Notes: generated from the letters alone by a model not told the origin. A stretch of 64,000 nucleotides of DNA from Cryptomeria japonica (GCF_030272615.1 NC_081405.1:575097752-575161751); one strand, 5' to 3'. Numbered from the stretch's first letter, positions 43,820-55,647 are shown. Numbers and translations are program-made.

Positions 43820-44637
43820 CACGAGGAAGCTCCTTTAAAGGTCCATGATGTATTGCCAGAAAGGAAAGGATGTGTGGAACAAGTGGATGAGTGATGAAGG
43901 CTTATAATTGCGAAAAGAAGTGAAAGTAGGATAGCATGATGGAGACTTAGGATCAACAAGTATTCTTTTCGACTTGAAATTGTAGAACTTTTGCCCCTAG
44001 TTATTTTTGTATTAGGGGAGATCAACTCTTGATCTTTTCCTTTCATAGCATTTTTATCCTTGACTTTGATTTCTATGGAGTCTAGTAGCTTTTGATTTTG
44101 ATTTGGGCTAAAGGAATTCTCTTTATTTTTGACTTTTAGATTTTTCTTTTCAAAGCTTCATTTTTGATCCCCAATGAGTAAGGGCTTTTGTAATTCTTGT
44201 TGATCCAAGTCTAAGAAAGGAGTGGAAATGGAATGAGTGGATGATATGGTAAGGCTATGTGAGTTGTCAAGAAAGTTGTCAATATGATCAATAGACTCTT
44301 CGCTGGAACCACTCTTATGATTATTGATATCAAGAGGTGCTTGCACCACTAGAGGAGATTCACATTGAGATTTAGTAGCCACAACACTAGGTGGTTTACA
44401 CCCAATTCCTTGGTCTTGCATACTGCTTATAGACTGTTCTTGTTGATTGAATGTCTTAGGAGATAGTGGGAGTTGATCAACATGAAAGATATACTCACCG
44501 CATCCCATATCTTTAATCTTGAATTTTTCTTTTAGCTCTGCTTGCTTTGTTGTAGAAGTTTTCAAGGATTCTGGATCCACATATTCTAAAGATGGAACAA
44601 CTTCTTGATTGACTGGTATTGTTATTTCTGATCTAGG
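43820..44637 (-). pseudogene. Linker of element F polyprotein, unknown
   Basis: ORF 44580-44158 (LEYVDPESLKTSTTKQAELK ... GEYIFHVDQLPLSP) is hydrophilic and Ser/Gln-rich with no known domain. It continues in frame from the protease region, so it is the segment between protease and the place where RT should start. Confidence 0.6.
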
Positions 44638-45330
44638 TCACAGATTGTTGCAATATATGAATGGATTTGGGTCAGCTTTGACGATCACTTCAACTCCATT
44701 ATGAGGAAACTTGATACATCGATGATATGTAGATGGGACTACACTCATCTCATGAATCCATGGACATCCTAGCAATATGTTGTATGTGAGATCTAGATCA
44801 AGGACTTGACAAACCATATCTTTTGTAACTAGCCCAACTCTGAGAGGTAAAGTAATTGTTCCTTTGGATGAATGCTCTTCATCATCATATGCTTTGATGG
44901 CAATTTTGTTTGTAGCATTCACAACGTTGTCTGAATATCCCAATTGTTTAATAGTGCTCAATGTACAAATGTTTAGACCCGCTCCTCCATCTATCAGGAC
45001 TCATTTTATTCGATGTTTGTGTATGAAGGATTCAATGTGTAAAGGTGCATTATGTGGCTAACTTACAGAGGCATCATCGACTTCTGTGAATGTAAGAGAG
45101 TGTGGAATGGAAAGGTATCCCACCATGGCTTGAAACTGGTCCACTTTCAGATCAGTAGGGACACCAGTGTCTCTCAAAATTTTATCAAGAATAGCTTTAT
45201 GTGCGGGGGATATGCGTAAGAGCTCAAGGATGGAGATGAGCGCAGGTGTCTTCCCTAACTGATCTACAAGGTCATACTCAGGCTTGGTTGATGAGGAAAT
45301 GGTGTTTTTAGCTGGAGCACCTTGAAAAGT
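44638..45330 (-). pseudogene. Retropepsin-like aspartic protease of F
   Basis: The active-site block reads VLIDGGAGLNICTLSTIKQL (about 45010-44945); plant gypsy proteases usually have D(S/G)GA here. The flap and C-terminal block DLDLTYNILLGCPWIHEM (about 44800-44740) is also typical of Tat-like proteases. The upstream part (SILELLRISPAHKAILDKIL) matches the segment commonly seen before this protease. In-frame stops at about 45058 and 45006. Confidence 0.82.
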
Positions 45331-45339
45331 GAATTTACC

Positions 45340-45834
45340 TCAATGAGTTGTGATGTTACATTCAGAGGTAGGTTTGGAAGAAGATCCAATTCCTTTTAGG
45401 ACAATCTTGGGTCTTTGGGTAGAATTCTCAGGCGTTTTGTCCTTGATGATAATGGTAGAGACATAATTGTCCATCAAGATGTGATTGGTAGTTGAATCAT
45501 AGTTATAAGATGCTCTGGTATAGTTGGTTTGGTCATCTGTGGCTTTAGACTTTCCCTTGTCATGTTCTGGGAATGGTTCCTTAAACATCTCATGTTCTTG
45601 GTTGGATGAGTGTCCTTCAATCTCAATGTCACCTCTATCAATAAGATCTTGTATAATGTTCTTCATTCGATGGCAATTTCCTGTCTTGTGGCCCTTGCTC
45701 TTACGAAATTTACAATATTCATCATCATTCCACCAATTTGGTTTAACCTTTGGCTCATATGGAGGAAAATCTGGAACTGTGATTACTTTGTTTGCCACTA
45801 GCTTTTTGAAAACTGACTCAAGTGGTTCTCCCAA
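45340..45834 (-). pseudogene. Nucleocapsid-like segment of F gag
   Basis: Contains YCKFRKSKGHKTGNCHRMKN, a CX2(H/R)...GHxxxxC zinc-binding block of the kind found after the gag core in Tat-like gypsy elements (the usual His at the second position is Arg), followed by LIDRGDIEIEG. It is separated from the capsid by a frameshift at about 45860. Confidence 0.75.
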
Positions 45835-45867
45835 TGGGGTGTACTTCCTTCATGATCTAGAAGTTGT

Positions 45868-47569
45868 TTAAGTATTCACTTGATTGTTTGTAGAGCTTGA
45901 TCCAGAAAAAATGATTTTGGGTTGTACTGTATTGGCATCAACAACACCATCATTGACTATGTTCTTGTTTTTGTTCCAAAATCTTGGCTTATATTTTCCT
46001 TTAAAATCATCTTTGTTTTCCTTGAATATCTTGGTGACTCCTTGTTCAATTAGGACCTTTTCTGTTGCTAAGCCTTTTTCAATGACGTCTTTGAAGGTGG
46101 ACAAACAAGCTTTTCTTAGGTCATAACCAATGTCTTTGTTAAAATTCTGGGTGAACATTTCTACCATTTGTTTTTGTGGAATTTCACAAAAGCATCTGCT
46201 AGCTAGATTTCTCCATCTTTGTAAAAATGATGAAAAAGATTCTCCATCCTTTTGCTTGGTGTTGCACAAAGTGGTGACTGATATGTCTGTCTCTATGTTG
46301 TATGAGAAATGTTGGATAAAAGCCTCTGCTAAGTCACCCCGTGACTTAATTCCAGGTGGAAGTTGGGAGAACCATTCCATAGCTTGATCACCTAAGCTTT
46401 GTGGGAATAATCTCATCAAATATGTCTCTTCTACTGCTACTTCAATGCAAGTTGTGAAAAATTGTCTTATATGTGCCTTAGGATCCCCTTTACCTCTATA
46501 TTTATCAAACTTAGGCATCACAAAGTGTGTAGGAAATGGAGGCATTGGATGCTCTTGTCAAATGGATAGGGACATATGTCTCTCATTGTGTATGTTGGCT
46601 TCGGTGTATTTATGTCCTCCATTTTCTTTTGTATGTCCTTGATTCGATGTTCCAAATTATTCTCAGGTGGAGAGTGACTTCTTGGACCATACACCATGCC
46701 TGAACCAACAAGTGGAGGAGGAGCATGTTGCATGTATGGATGATACTGATCATACACATGTTCATATGGAGGAGGTCTATAATGGTGTTGTGTATGCATA
46801 TAAGGACCACTTGGTATAGAGTCATGGTGAGGAATGGAATATCTTCTTTGTCCATGTATACCATACTCTATAAGAATGTCATGAGTTTGTTCTAGTATAT
46901 TGCCCCCAAATTTGACACGGGGTTTCTTTGTGTCCAAATTTTGAGCATGCGTTTGAATATCCAATTGCTTTGGTAGTTGATCCTTAGCATTGGTATGTGA
47001 TTGAGCATATTTTTCTGCATAAGACTTCCATAATGGTCTGCGAAGGTGAGTATGATATGCTTGACCATGTGTGTATGGGACCTCTGGTTTTTGAAACAAA
47101 GATGATGATGATTCAGGCACAAGATGTGATCCTCTATTGCCTCCACTATTAGGCCTCCTTTGATCCATGTTGAGGTGAGGTTGTTGCAAAGGTCGATTTT
47201 CCATTATTTGAGACATGTCAAAATCATGAGGTATCTTGGCTCCACTTTGTGGCATCACTTGTAAGAAGTATTTTCTATCTCTCCTCATTATTTCTCAACC
47301 AATTGATTGAAATGGGGATTCATAATGGTTTCTTCCACTTCTGCTGAATGTACAAAAAAGTTGTCCATATTGTCATTGTGTGTATCATTGTTGTTTGTAG
47401 TGTCAATGTTTTCAACATTTGGAATGTTTCTATAGGCATCCATGTCAGGTAATGTAGTATGATCAGAATTGAAAAAGATATCATTGTCATACTCATAGGA
47501 ACTCACGTTTGCGGACTCTTGAGCCTCTTTAGCTTCTCTCCTAGCTTTTTGGGAACAAGTTTCAACCAT
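45868..47569 (-). pseudogene. Gypsy gag of element F (broken)
   Basis: Start chosen at ATG 47569 (MVETCSQKARREAKEAQES). After a stop at 47285 the frame continues (47288-46518) through a His/Pro/Tyr-rich region (YRPPPYEHVYDQYHPYMQHA). A frameshift at about 46545 leads into the Retrotrans_gag core: FVMPKFDKYRGKGDPKAHIR, LMRLFPQSLGDQAMEWFSQL, GESFSSFLQRWRNLASRCF and QKQMVEMFTQNFNKDIGY, ending near 45868. The capsid core is nearly undamaged. Confidence 0.88.
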
Positions 47570-50078
47570 GAACTTGGTATTGACCAAGATGTGTGAGACT
47601 AGATGAAAATGGAAAGAGTATGGAAGACCAAGAGTTGGATGAAATGTAAATGAATCTGAGGTGTACTTGCAATGTCCAAAGTGTAAGACCAAGTATGTAT
47701 GTAGTAGAGTAGGTTTGACTTCCAAAGAGATGATAGTTTCTCTTGATGAGGTAAGTTGACCTTGACTCTAAGTAAGACCAAATGAGACCCAAAGGTGATA
47801 GACCTTGATGAAGGACCACTTAGCAAAATGTTGTTGTATGTAGTGTGTTGACAAAGTATGATGAGGACAAGCAAGTGACCTTTTGACTCAGGTTTAGACA
47901 AATGTGAATGTAATGTAAGGTGTAAAGCAATGACGGACTTTGTGAGACCCAAAGATAGGTTGAATGCTAGATGAAAATCTAGAGAAATAACTTAGGAAGC
48001 TCAAGAAGTCTGAAACTGATTGCTCTTGTTTGTTGGACTGTAAATTTTTCCAATTTGTGAAGTTGTTTGTTGTGACCAAATCTGAAATTTTGACTATATT
48101 TCCATGACAAGAGGACACAATGTTGATGAGGACTCAATGTTTGCAAGTGTTTAGACTCAAAATGACTCAAAGAAAAGTGTGTTGTTTGATGTAAAAAATT
48201 GTTTTGCATACACTTGAAGACACAAAAGGCACAATGTTTTGTTGTTTGGTCTTGAATGTTTGATTGTTCAAAATAAGTCAAGCACAATTCTTATGGCTGG
48301 CCAACACAATAGTTGTTGATCCCACGTGGAGTTTCCTCCGAGGCTACGCTATTTAGAGTGGATACTTAGATGCTTGACCCCACTGGCTCCACCCTCGGCA
48401 CTCACTTCTTGGGGTAGCCAAGCATCAGTCCCCATGAAAACTCCTCGTGGCAAACTTTGTATCTCTACTAAGAACAGTATGTGTGTGGGCCGCTACCAGA
48501 GGTCCAACCTCCTACCCCAACAACTAGAAGGATTTTGGGTTCTAAAACAAAAAAGTGCTAGTAAGGGCATCCACTCATGTGGCCATACATGCGGCACTTT
48601 CAGCTCTGTAAATACAGAAGGCTCCCAGCCGGTAGGGGTTACACCCTACAAATGATGATATAAATTTGATCAAATGGGTTTATGGGGAGTCATAGTGTTG
48701 GTATGAACTAATCAGCACACGTTATCCATAGTTTTCACCATGAATACAGTTGTTTATAGTGGTTCAGAAGAGGTGGGTTTTCTTTTGCTACCACTTGGGT
48801 CGTACTCTCCTCACTAGTAGTCCTAGTGACCACACGGGGAGACAGGCCCTCTAAAGATTAAACAAAAAGAGCCTATTGCTCAAGACACAAAAGACAATGG
48901 TTCAATTTTAGTGCACCGATTGAAGTGTTTTCTAGTCTATGAAAACCCTTGCCAAGGTCCTACAACAAATATTAGTAGTCTGGATTGTTTCAAATAATCA
49001 CCCCTTCCTGCAAGCACACAAGTTAGGTAAATTTTAGACCCAAAAGACTTTGTGGAAAAGGGGCCTTCAACAAAATGTTTTGTTCACAAATTCAAATATA
49101 TGATTCATCATAAAAAAAGACCACCTATAAAATTTCAAGAGATTTCCAGAAATGTAAGAAAATCCAAAAAATTTGCTAATTTGCTCCAAAAATTAATTTT
49201 TTATGAAAAATCATAAAAAATTCATATAAAATGCAAAATCAATCCAAAAACTCTAAAAGTTCTATTGGAGAGTCCTGATGGTCTTCCAAACTTGCATAAA
49301 AAAATTTCTGCAACAAATCCAAGTAGTTTGTGAAATATGAGTAAAATAATGCAAAACCTTAATTTTCAAAGATCTATTTTTTGAGGAATGATTTTGCATA
49401 AAATTTAAAATCACAAAGAATAGATCCCATGTATAATTTTGAGATACTTCTAAAAATGTAAGAAAATCCAAAAAAGTCACTAATTTTCTCTCAAAATTAA
49501 TTTTTTATGAAAAATTATAAAAAATTCATATAAAATGAAACTTTGATCCAAAAACTATGAAATTGTTATTGAACACTTCTAATAATTTTCTTGACCCACA
49601 AAACAAATTTGACACCAAAATTCAAAGTCGTTTGTGAGATCTGATCAAAATAAGAAAAAACCCTAATTTTTAAAGATCCAATTTTTAGGGAAATATTTTG
49701 CATCAAATTAAAATCACAAAGAATAGATCCTGTGTATAATTATGAGAGATTTTCAAAATGTAAGAAAATCCAAAAAATTCGCTCATTTGCTCTCAAAATT
49801 AAGTTTTTATGAAAATTCATAAAAAATTCATAGAAAATTAAACTATTCTCCAATAGATCTGAATTTTTCTTTGCGAGCTCTTGATATTGTCTTCAACCTA
49901 CAAAAAACATTTGGTGCAAAATTTCCAAGCTGTTTGTGAGATATGATCAAATCTCTCCAAGATCTTGATTTTGTGTCCAAAACCCTAGCTGCACAAGGTT
50001 ATTCTCCAAATTGTTTTACAAAACAGCAATATAGGGTTAGAAAAATCTGAAAAAAACATAGATCTAACAAAAATCCAT
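47570..50078 (-). other. Long 5' leader of element F
   Basis: About 2.5 kb between the PBS and gag without a supported gene. It includes a GC-richer block (48320-48660) and the tandem repeats at 49080-49970. Long untranslated leaders are usual for Tat-like elements. Confidence 0.65.
49080..49970. repeat. Three tandem copies of a ~300-bp AT-rich unit
   Basis: The string ATGTAAGAAAATCCAAAAAA followed by ...CTCAAAATTAA and TATGAAAAATTATAAAAAATTC recurs at about 49155, 49455 and 49755; the flanks AAATCACAAAGAATAGATCC and TTTGTGAGATATGATCAAA recur with the same spacing. Confidence 0.8.
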
Positions 50079-50099
50079 GTCCCGTCGGGCGTGCCAAAA
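50079..50099 (-). other. Primer binding site of element F
   Basis: The minus strand reads TTTTGGCACGCCCGACGGGA directly after the LTR; the TGGCxC...GGGA form suggests a tRNA 3' end, tRNA not identified. Confidence 0.65.
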
Positions 50100-50885
50100 T
50101 GTTTATGGTGAAAATGGATAACAACAATGTTGAAAGACTAAATGGATTCAACCACAAAACCCTAGCCTAACAACAACAAAGATGCACCATAACATATGAA
50201 GATTACCTAAGATAATGCAAATCAAATGAAATCACAAAAATTATACCATCACATGTCTAATAGGGTTTGGATCTCCATTCTTTCCATCTCCACTGATCTT
50301 GCTTGATATATTTTCTTTCAAGATTTTATGTGTGCACAAGAGCTCAACAAAGAACGAAAATGTGGTTGCAAGTAGGATCGCATATGAAAGTTCAAAAGTG
50401 TAGTGTAGTCGAGTCATAAGCGGGGTGCGTAGTTAGGGTTTGATAACGAAGGAAGTATCTCCTTATATAGAAGACACTATATGAAATGGAGGGATAATAT
50501 TGAGAGGTGTAAAAGAGGCCGGCTATGATTAGAGTGTAGGTAGAGGAAATAATAAAATAATGAGGGGGTAGGTAGTGTATGAATTAAGAGATGAATGACA
50601 TGTGTCATAGGTAGAAAAGGTTAATGAATTAATTAAATAAATAAAGATTTATTTAATGAATAGAAGAAGTGGGATCAATTAAATAAATAAGATATTTATT
50701 TAATTCAAGAAAAGAATAATTTAAATAAATAAATGTATTTATTTAAATGAGAAATAAGGCTAGAAGAGGATAAATGAATTAATTAAATAAATAAGGATTT
50801 ATTTAATTAATAGAAGAACTAGGATAAAATGATTAAATAAATAAAATAGTTATTTAATTAGACTGGACAATTTTAGGTGTCTACA
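50100..50885 (-). repeat. 5' LTR of element F (786 bp)
   Basis: TGTAGACACC (minus, 50885) to ...CCATAAACA (50100), adjoining the PBS. Contains a TATA box at 50462-50469 and the palindrome series. Confidence 0.9.
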
Positions 50886-51735
50886 ACTACTTCTTGCCTT
50901 GGAGGAGTGGAATATTTCTCTAACATTGAGACTCGAGACTTGGATGTAGATTATCAAAGGAAAAGAAGTGAGTCATACTACCAGAAAGTTTTTTATTGAT
51001 AATAATTTGTGTGTTGATGTCCAAATGTGTAATGGTAAACAAGGAAAGGATGATATATCCTTGAGAAGACCTTCAAATTGAGATATTGCCAGGATAACAA
51101 CTGCTATGGTGGCTCAAGTCAAAAGTAATTATCAATTGAGAAAAAAAATAATTGGTGAAGATCAAGGAAAGCCTTTTGGCCTATTTATCAAAGAAGTGAA
51201 AATTAAACGTAAGGAGGTCAAAGAAGACAAGCCAAAGAAGGACACAATCAAGATAAAGGTCAAGAGAAAAGAGTGGGCTAAGAAGGCTGAAATTATAAAG
51301 CCCAATGAGGACACTGCTTCACCCAAATTGAAGACAAAGATAGACTCAAAATCTACCATGCATATTGAAGAAGACCTGAAGCAGAAACAAAACATTGAAA
51401 GCAACAAGCTTAAGAAAAATGGAGAGAAATCAAGTATGTCTCTTGAATTGCCAGATTACACACATGTTGATATGCTTCAATTACTTTCTTAGATTATAGT
51501 TAAAGTTCCTTTACAAGAAATTTTAAGAATAGATGAACATAAGGAGAAAGCTATGGCTTGGGTTCGGGGTGTTTCTTCTAACATTGAACATAAGGGTGTT
51601 TCTCATGATGTAAAATAAAAAGTAAGTAAAAATGATATAAAAGGTAATTAATTAGAGGGATGGGTTTCTCAAATTCCCTAAATCTACCCGGAAGATGTAG
51701 TAGAGGAGATCTTAGAGAATGTATATCCTTTCTTT
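50886..51735 (+). pseudogene. Element G polyprotein linker before protease
   Basis: Plus-strand coding remnants of element G. The Lys/Glu-rich ORF 51106-51492 (IKRKEVKEDKPKKDTIKIKV) and following pieces (ELPDYTHVDMLQLLS; KVPLQEILRIDEHKEKAMAW) are typical of the segment upstream of protease in this gypsy group. Stops at about 51080 and 51490. Confidence 0.6.
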
Positions 51736-52260
51736 TTGAGTGTTGTGATAAATCGAAGGGAGTTAAAGAATTGCATGATTGATTCTAGAGCTCCAAACAA
51801 TGTCATGCTAGTGAGGATAATGCATGCTATGGGTTTAAATGTAGGTACCCCTCAGGGAAGATGTTGTGCTATGGATTCAAGGGAGCTACCTATGATAGGT
51901 ACTATAAGGGTATTGCCTTACAGATTTGCAGCTTACCTAGAGAAGGATTTAACCATGAGTGTCTTAGTTGTAGATATACCACCTCATTATGGGATGTTGT
52001 TGTCAAGAAAGAGGATTTCTTCTATGGGAGGAAGTTTGCAATGTGATCTATCTTATGCAACCTTTTGTATTGATGGTAAGAATGTGAAAATTGATAGAGA
52101 GTCAAGAGTACCATATACGATGATGAATGAGAAGGACCCTGATGAAGACATGAGATGTTTCATTGATACGTATATTAATTCTTTTAGAATTGAAGATATC
52201 CCAACGAAAAGGAGAGAAAAACCTACACCACTAGAAAGGAAAGTAGAAGAATCATCATGA
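51736..52260 (+). pseudogene. Gypsy aspartic protease of G
   Basis: Contains CMIDSRAPNNVM at about 51775-51810, the retropepsin D-S/T-G-A site with Gly changed to Arg, then LPMIGTIRVLPYRFAAY, VLVVDIPPHYGMLLSRK (flap/ILG-like block) and GSLQCDLSYATF. The first residue of this open stretch is TTG; the frame is a continuation of the polyprotein, not a separate start. The G-to-R change should inactivate it. Confidence 0.82.
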
Positions 52261-52265
52261 AATGA

Positions 52266-52680
52266 TATTTTATGGACAATGTATTTTGATGGAGCTAGCT
52301 CTAAGGAAGGTTCTGGTGTAGGTGCATCATTCATCTCGCCTAATAGAAAAACTTTTAAGTTTTCTTTTACTCTGTCATTTGCATGTACAAATAATGTGGC
52401 AGAATATGAGGCATTGTTATTAGGTTTGAGATTAGCTGAAACATATGGGATAAAGAGTCTGAAAGTTGTTGGAGATTCTAAATTAGTCATATCCCAAGTC
52501 AGATCAAAATATGTATCAAAAAATAAAAGGTTGAAACTATACAAGAATGTTGTGTGGGAGGAGATTGAGATTGTTTATGCATTTAGCATTTATTGGAAGG
52601 AGAAAAGCCATAAAAGGATGGCAAACTTGCTGGCCAACATTGTGTTAGGTCCAGAGGACATAACTTTAGTAGGAATTTAA
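52266..52680 (+). pseudogene. RNase H-like domain placed upstream of RT
   Basis: MYFDGASSKEGSGVGASF has the first catalytic Asp of RNase HI; NNVAEYEALLLGLRLA the Glu; KVVGDSKLVISQV the second Asp. The last Asp usually sits in ADALA; here MANLLAN, so it appears lost. The domain ends at a stop at 52678, about 300 bp before RT. Canonical gypsy has RNase H only after RT. An extra RNase H of archaeal type is known in plant Tat elements; whether this one is of that type needs a tree. Confidence 0.85.
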
Positions 52681-52818
52681 AAAATTGAAGTTCAAACTAG
52701 GCCTTCAATCCTTGACAACATTTAAAGTTGGCAAGTTTTCAATGATGATGACGATATCTTAAGGTTATTAACTTGTGTAGAATAATATGAAGGTTCGGAG
52801 ATTGATTATGGTGCTTTT

Positions 52819-54115
52819 GTGCATATAGGGGATGGAAGAGAAACAATCTTTGGGAATGAGGTAATTCAACTAAAGATAAATAAGATTCCCAAAGGTTTAG
52901 TTGTATTTGAAAGGGTGTTTGACAATCAGAATAAGGGAAAGATTGCCACTACTACCCCACACCCTAAGGATTTAGAAGAAATTAACCTTGGGATAGAGAG
53001 AGCCCCAGAAAGGGTGTACATTAGAAAGAAGATGTCACCAAAGGTAAGAAAAATGTTGATTGATTTACTAATAAAATATAGGCATCTCTTTGGTTGGTCA
53101 TATATTGATCTAAAATCTTATAGGGAAGACTTATTTCAACATGAAATCCCTTTAATGGAAGGTGCTAAGCCTTTTAGACAAAATCAAAGGCCAATTAATC
53201 CAACCTTGGCACCCAAGATGCAAGAAGAATTGATTAGGCTAAGGAATGCTGGAATCACAAAGCCTATCATACATTCATCATGGTAGTTTAACTTGGTGCC
53301 TGTGAGAAAGAAGAATGGAGATACCATATTGTGTGTTGATTTTAGGAACTTGAATATATCTTCATTAAATGATAATTATACATTGCCTAATATGGAAGCA
53401 TTGTTGTAAAGGTTCACAGGTTGTGAACTCTTGTCTATGATGGATGGAATTTTAGGTTACAACCAGGTAATGGTTAAAGAGTCCGACAAGTTCAAGACAA
53501 CATTTACCACACCACGGGCGACCTATGTTTATATTAGAATTCCATTTGGGTTGACAAATGCAAGAGCAACATTCCAAAGAGCTATGGATGTTGCATTTTC
53601 TTATATTATAAATGTGTTCTTGGTTGTGTATAAGGATGATTTAATAGCATATTCTAAGAAGGAAGGTGATCACTGCGATCACCTTGAAAAGAATTTCAAT
53701 AGAGCTATTGAGTATGGAATATATTTGAACAAAAAGAAATGTGCTTATAGGGTGACTGAGGGTAAATTTATGGGTCACATCATTTTACAAGAAAGTGTGA
53801 GGATTGATCCAGAAAGGGTAGCGGCGATTGATAAAGTCCCTCCACCCAAGATAGTGGAAGGCATGCAATCTTTCTTTAGGCAGATTAATTTCCTTAGGAG
53901 GTTTGTTACTAGCTTTGGAAAAATCAGTAGACCCATCTCTAAATTGTTAAAATAGAATGGGAAGGAGAGCCAACCAAGGTTTTCCAAGAGATCAAACAGG
54001 CTATTAAGAATGCACTTGTTTTGAAAACAACTGATTACAACAAACTTATGATAATATTTTCATTTGCATCTTTCCATACTATTGTTGCAGTACTATTACA
54101 AAAGAACTGAGAGGG
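52819..54115 (+). pseudogene. Gypsy reverse transcriptase and start of RNase H (G)
   Basis: Opens with the pre-RT region (FGWSYIDLKSYREDLFQHEI, PFRQNQRPINPTLAPKMQ), then LVPVRKKNGDTILCVDFRNL (stop before it at 53284), MMDGILGYNQVMV, TFTTPRATYVYIRIPFGLTN and the active site VVYKDDLIAYSKK, where YVDD/YMDD has become YKDD, followed by KKCAYRVTEGKFMGHI and the thumb. A frameshift at about 53953 leads into the gypsy RNase H start (ALVLKTTDYNK), which breaks at about 54110. Stops at 53284, 53407 and 53955. Confidence 0.9.
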
Positions 54116-54149
54116 TTTTGAACAACCCGTAGAATTTTTTCAGCAAATC

Positions 54150-54714
54150 TATCTTAGAGTGCCTTTTTTAGTAGTGTGGAGCAATTCACCACCTTTGGAT
54201 GGGGTAACTTTCAACATCAACATGGGGACACTTGAGCGGTTTTTAGAGATTCCATTCATCATGAGATTTTTTCCTACATCTTCCCTTCATGATTGGGGAG
54301 ACTTCATGGATACATCTTTGGTTTTGTTTCTTCCTAAGGGGAGGAACATTGCTTGATGTTTGTGGAGGATTTTCTTCTTTCAACATCAAGCTTCTACCAT
54401 TGGTGCAGATTCTACATTGAGGGGGGGCTACTTGGTCTCTCTTCTTCTCTCATATGGGGGGGACTTTTTCCTCACATAGGGTTTCATCCTTCTCATACTT
54501 CTTTGAGAGTTATTTGTGTATAGTTTTCATGTCTCTTTTTGGGGGAGGATTTTTTTCAATTGGGTTTTTCTCTCTTTCCCCACTTTATGAGAGATTGCAT
54601 TGGTTTGTTTCCATTTGCAATTGTATGTGGGTACCTAACATGGCCTTGTAGCTGGAACCCATCTTGCATTTTGTAGACTTGAGTGCATTCCCCTAAGTTG
54701 CATTTAAGGGTGGG
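54150..54714 (+). other. 3' untranslated region next to the LTR
   Basis: G-rich runs (GAGGGGGGGC at 54419, ATGGGGGGGAC at 54454, TTTTTGGGGGAGG at 54536) and no supported ORF. It ends in the purine tract AAGGGTGGG just before TGTTGG. Confidence 0.55.
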
Positions 54715-55200
54715 TGTTGGTGTAATTATTTATTCATATTAGATATAATTACACTTTATTTAAGTTTACTTAGGTACATGCATATCATAGTAGTTTGCAT
54801 ATGAGACACTTAGTGAGATGTGTTTCATTGGTAGTGTGTATATAGTAAAAACTCCACCTTTTATGGTGTGATCTTCTTGTTACTTTATCATATCCACTTA
54901 TTGTGGAGTGATAATTCCACCTTCAGTTGGTGATCCACCTCATGTGGAATATTCTACTATTTCTCATACCTACCCTTACCTACCCTTGCATCTCATTGAG
55001 CCACATGTCATCATTGTGTGCTCTCTTGTCTCTTAGCCTTGCCTTTATAAGAATGCTCATCTATATTGTATGTAATAATTGATGCTCCAGTTGATCAGTA
55101 TTTTCATCTTGATAGAATACGATTTATTCCTATCAATATTTTGTCTCTCTATTTTGTACTTTTCATTGATCTCTTGATCTTGGCAAAATATCAGACATAT
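54715..55200 (+). repeat. LTR-like sequence ending element G (end approximate)
   Basis: Begins TGTTGGTGTAATTATT after a purine-rich tract; contains repeated phrases on a CCACCTT...TGTGGAGTG theme and a TATA box followed by GAATGCTC. The 3' end is not defined, and no second copy is in the window. Confidence 0.55.
55044..55051 (+). promoter_or_regulatory. TATA box in LTR-like sequence
   Basis: TTTATAAG preceded by a pyrimidine-rich CTCTCTTGTCTCTTAG, about 330 bp into the LTR. Confidence 0.5.
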
Positions 55201-55633
55201 AATGGTGAATATTTTCTCTTTACATCCCTGCTTAGATTGACTAGATGATGCTGACTCACATCAAGTTTATCATGACAAATACATAGCATAGGATTTCTCT
55301 TTCTTGGATTTAAAAAAAATTAAAAGTACACTCAAAAAGGAATATTAATGAAGTTAAAAATGTTCGCAATATTTGTCGAATGCAAATACACTTGACATTT
55401 CAAAACAAAAAATTATTGCCTTAGTCGGAATCTTAAGGGTAGTTATCTAAACTATCAAGATTAACCAAAATAATTGGAAAATGATATCAAAGAAAATTGA
55501 TAAAAAATAATTTTAAAATAGTAAACATATCGTCGTTTCATCTAATGTGACAAGTTTCCATGTTTGGGAGCCTTTAGCTTGGTGAGATATTAAAAGTTCA
55601 TTTTGCCTCGATGATACATAATCATCTCTTTAC
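55201..55633. other. AT-rich spacer, no gene seen
   Basis: No ORF or repeat I can support. Confidence 0.5.
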
Positions 55634-55647
55634 ATTATATTATTGTT
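55634..55647. repeat. SINE target duplication, left copy
   Basis: ATTATATTATTGTT, identical to 55922-55935. Confidence 0.85.

Larger units (their letters stand above)
39172..50885 (-). mobile_element. Tat-like Ty3/gypsy element F with antisense ORF
   Basis: Minus-strand element bounded by LTRs 39172-39924 and 50100-50885, which differ by only a few bases per line. Going 5' to 3' (right to left): PBS, a 2.5-kb leader with tandem repeats, gag (47569-45868), zinc-knuckle segment, protease (about 45020-44638), a linker, the integrase C-terminus (43814-43440), an accessory region with an antisense plant-mobile-domain ORF and minisatellites, PPT and 3' LTR. RT, RNase H and integrase core are absent. 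Long leaders, tandem repeats and antisense ORFs are known from the plant Tat lineage; placing F there is inference. The flanking pentamers (GTCAG, ACTAC) do not match. Confidence 0.82.
37630..55200 (+). mobile_element. Ty3/gypsy element G, split by element F
   Basis: Plus-strand gypsy coding pieces lie on both sides of element F: gag at 37660-39171 and, after F, linker, protease, RNase H-like domain, RT and the start of the gypsy RNase H at 51100-54115. An LTR-like end begins at 54715. Integrase is missing: the gypsy RNase H (ALVLKTTDYNKLMIIFSF..., AVLLQKN) breaks off at about 54150. A matching 5' LTR was not found at 37000-37600, so the left end is uncertain. Assignment of both halves to one element is inferred from strand, order and family. 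Confidence 0.65.

Noticed and set aside
46610-47146. Overlapping minus-strand ORFs (46610-46864, 46892-47146)
   Set aside because: They are out-of-frame shadows of the element F gag.
48326-48655. 109-codon plus-strand ORF in a GC-richer block
   Set aside because: It starts at a non-ATG codon, has no domain, and lies antisense in the untranslated leader of element F.
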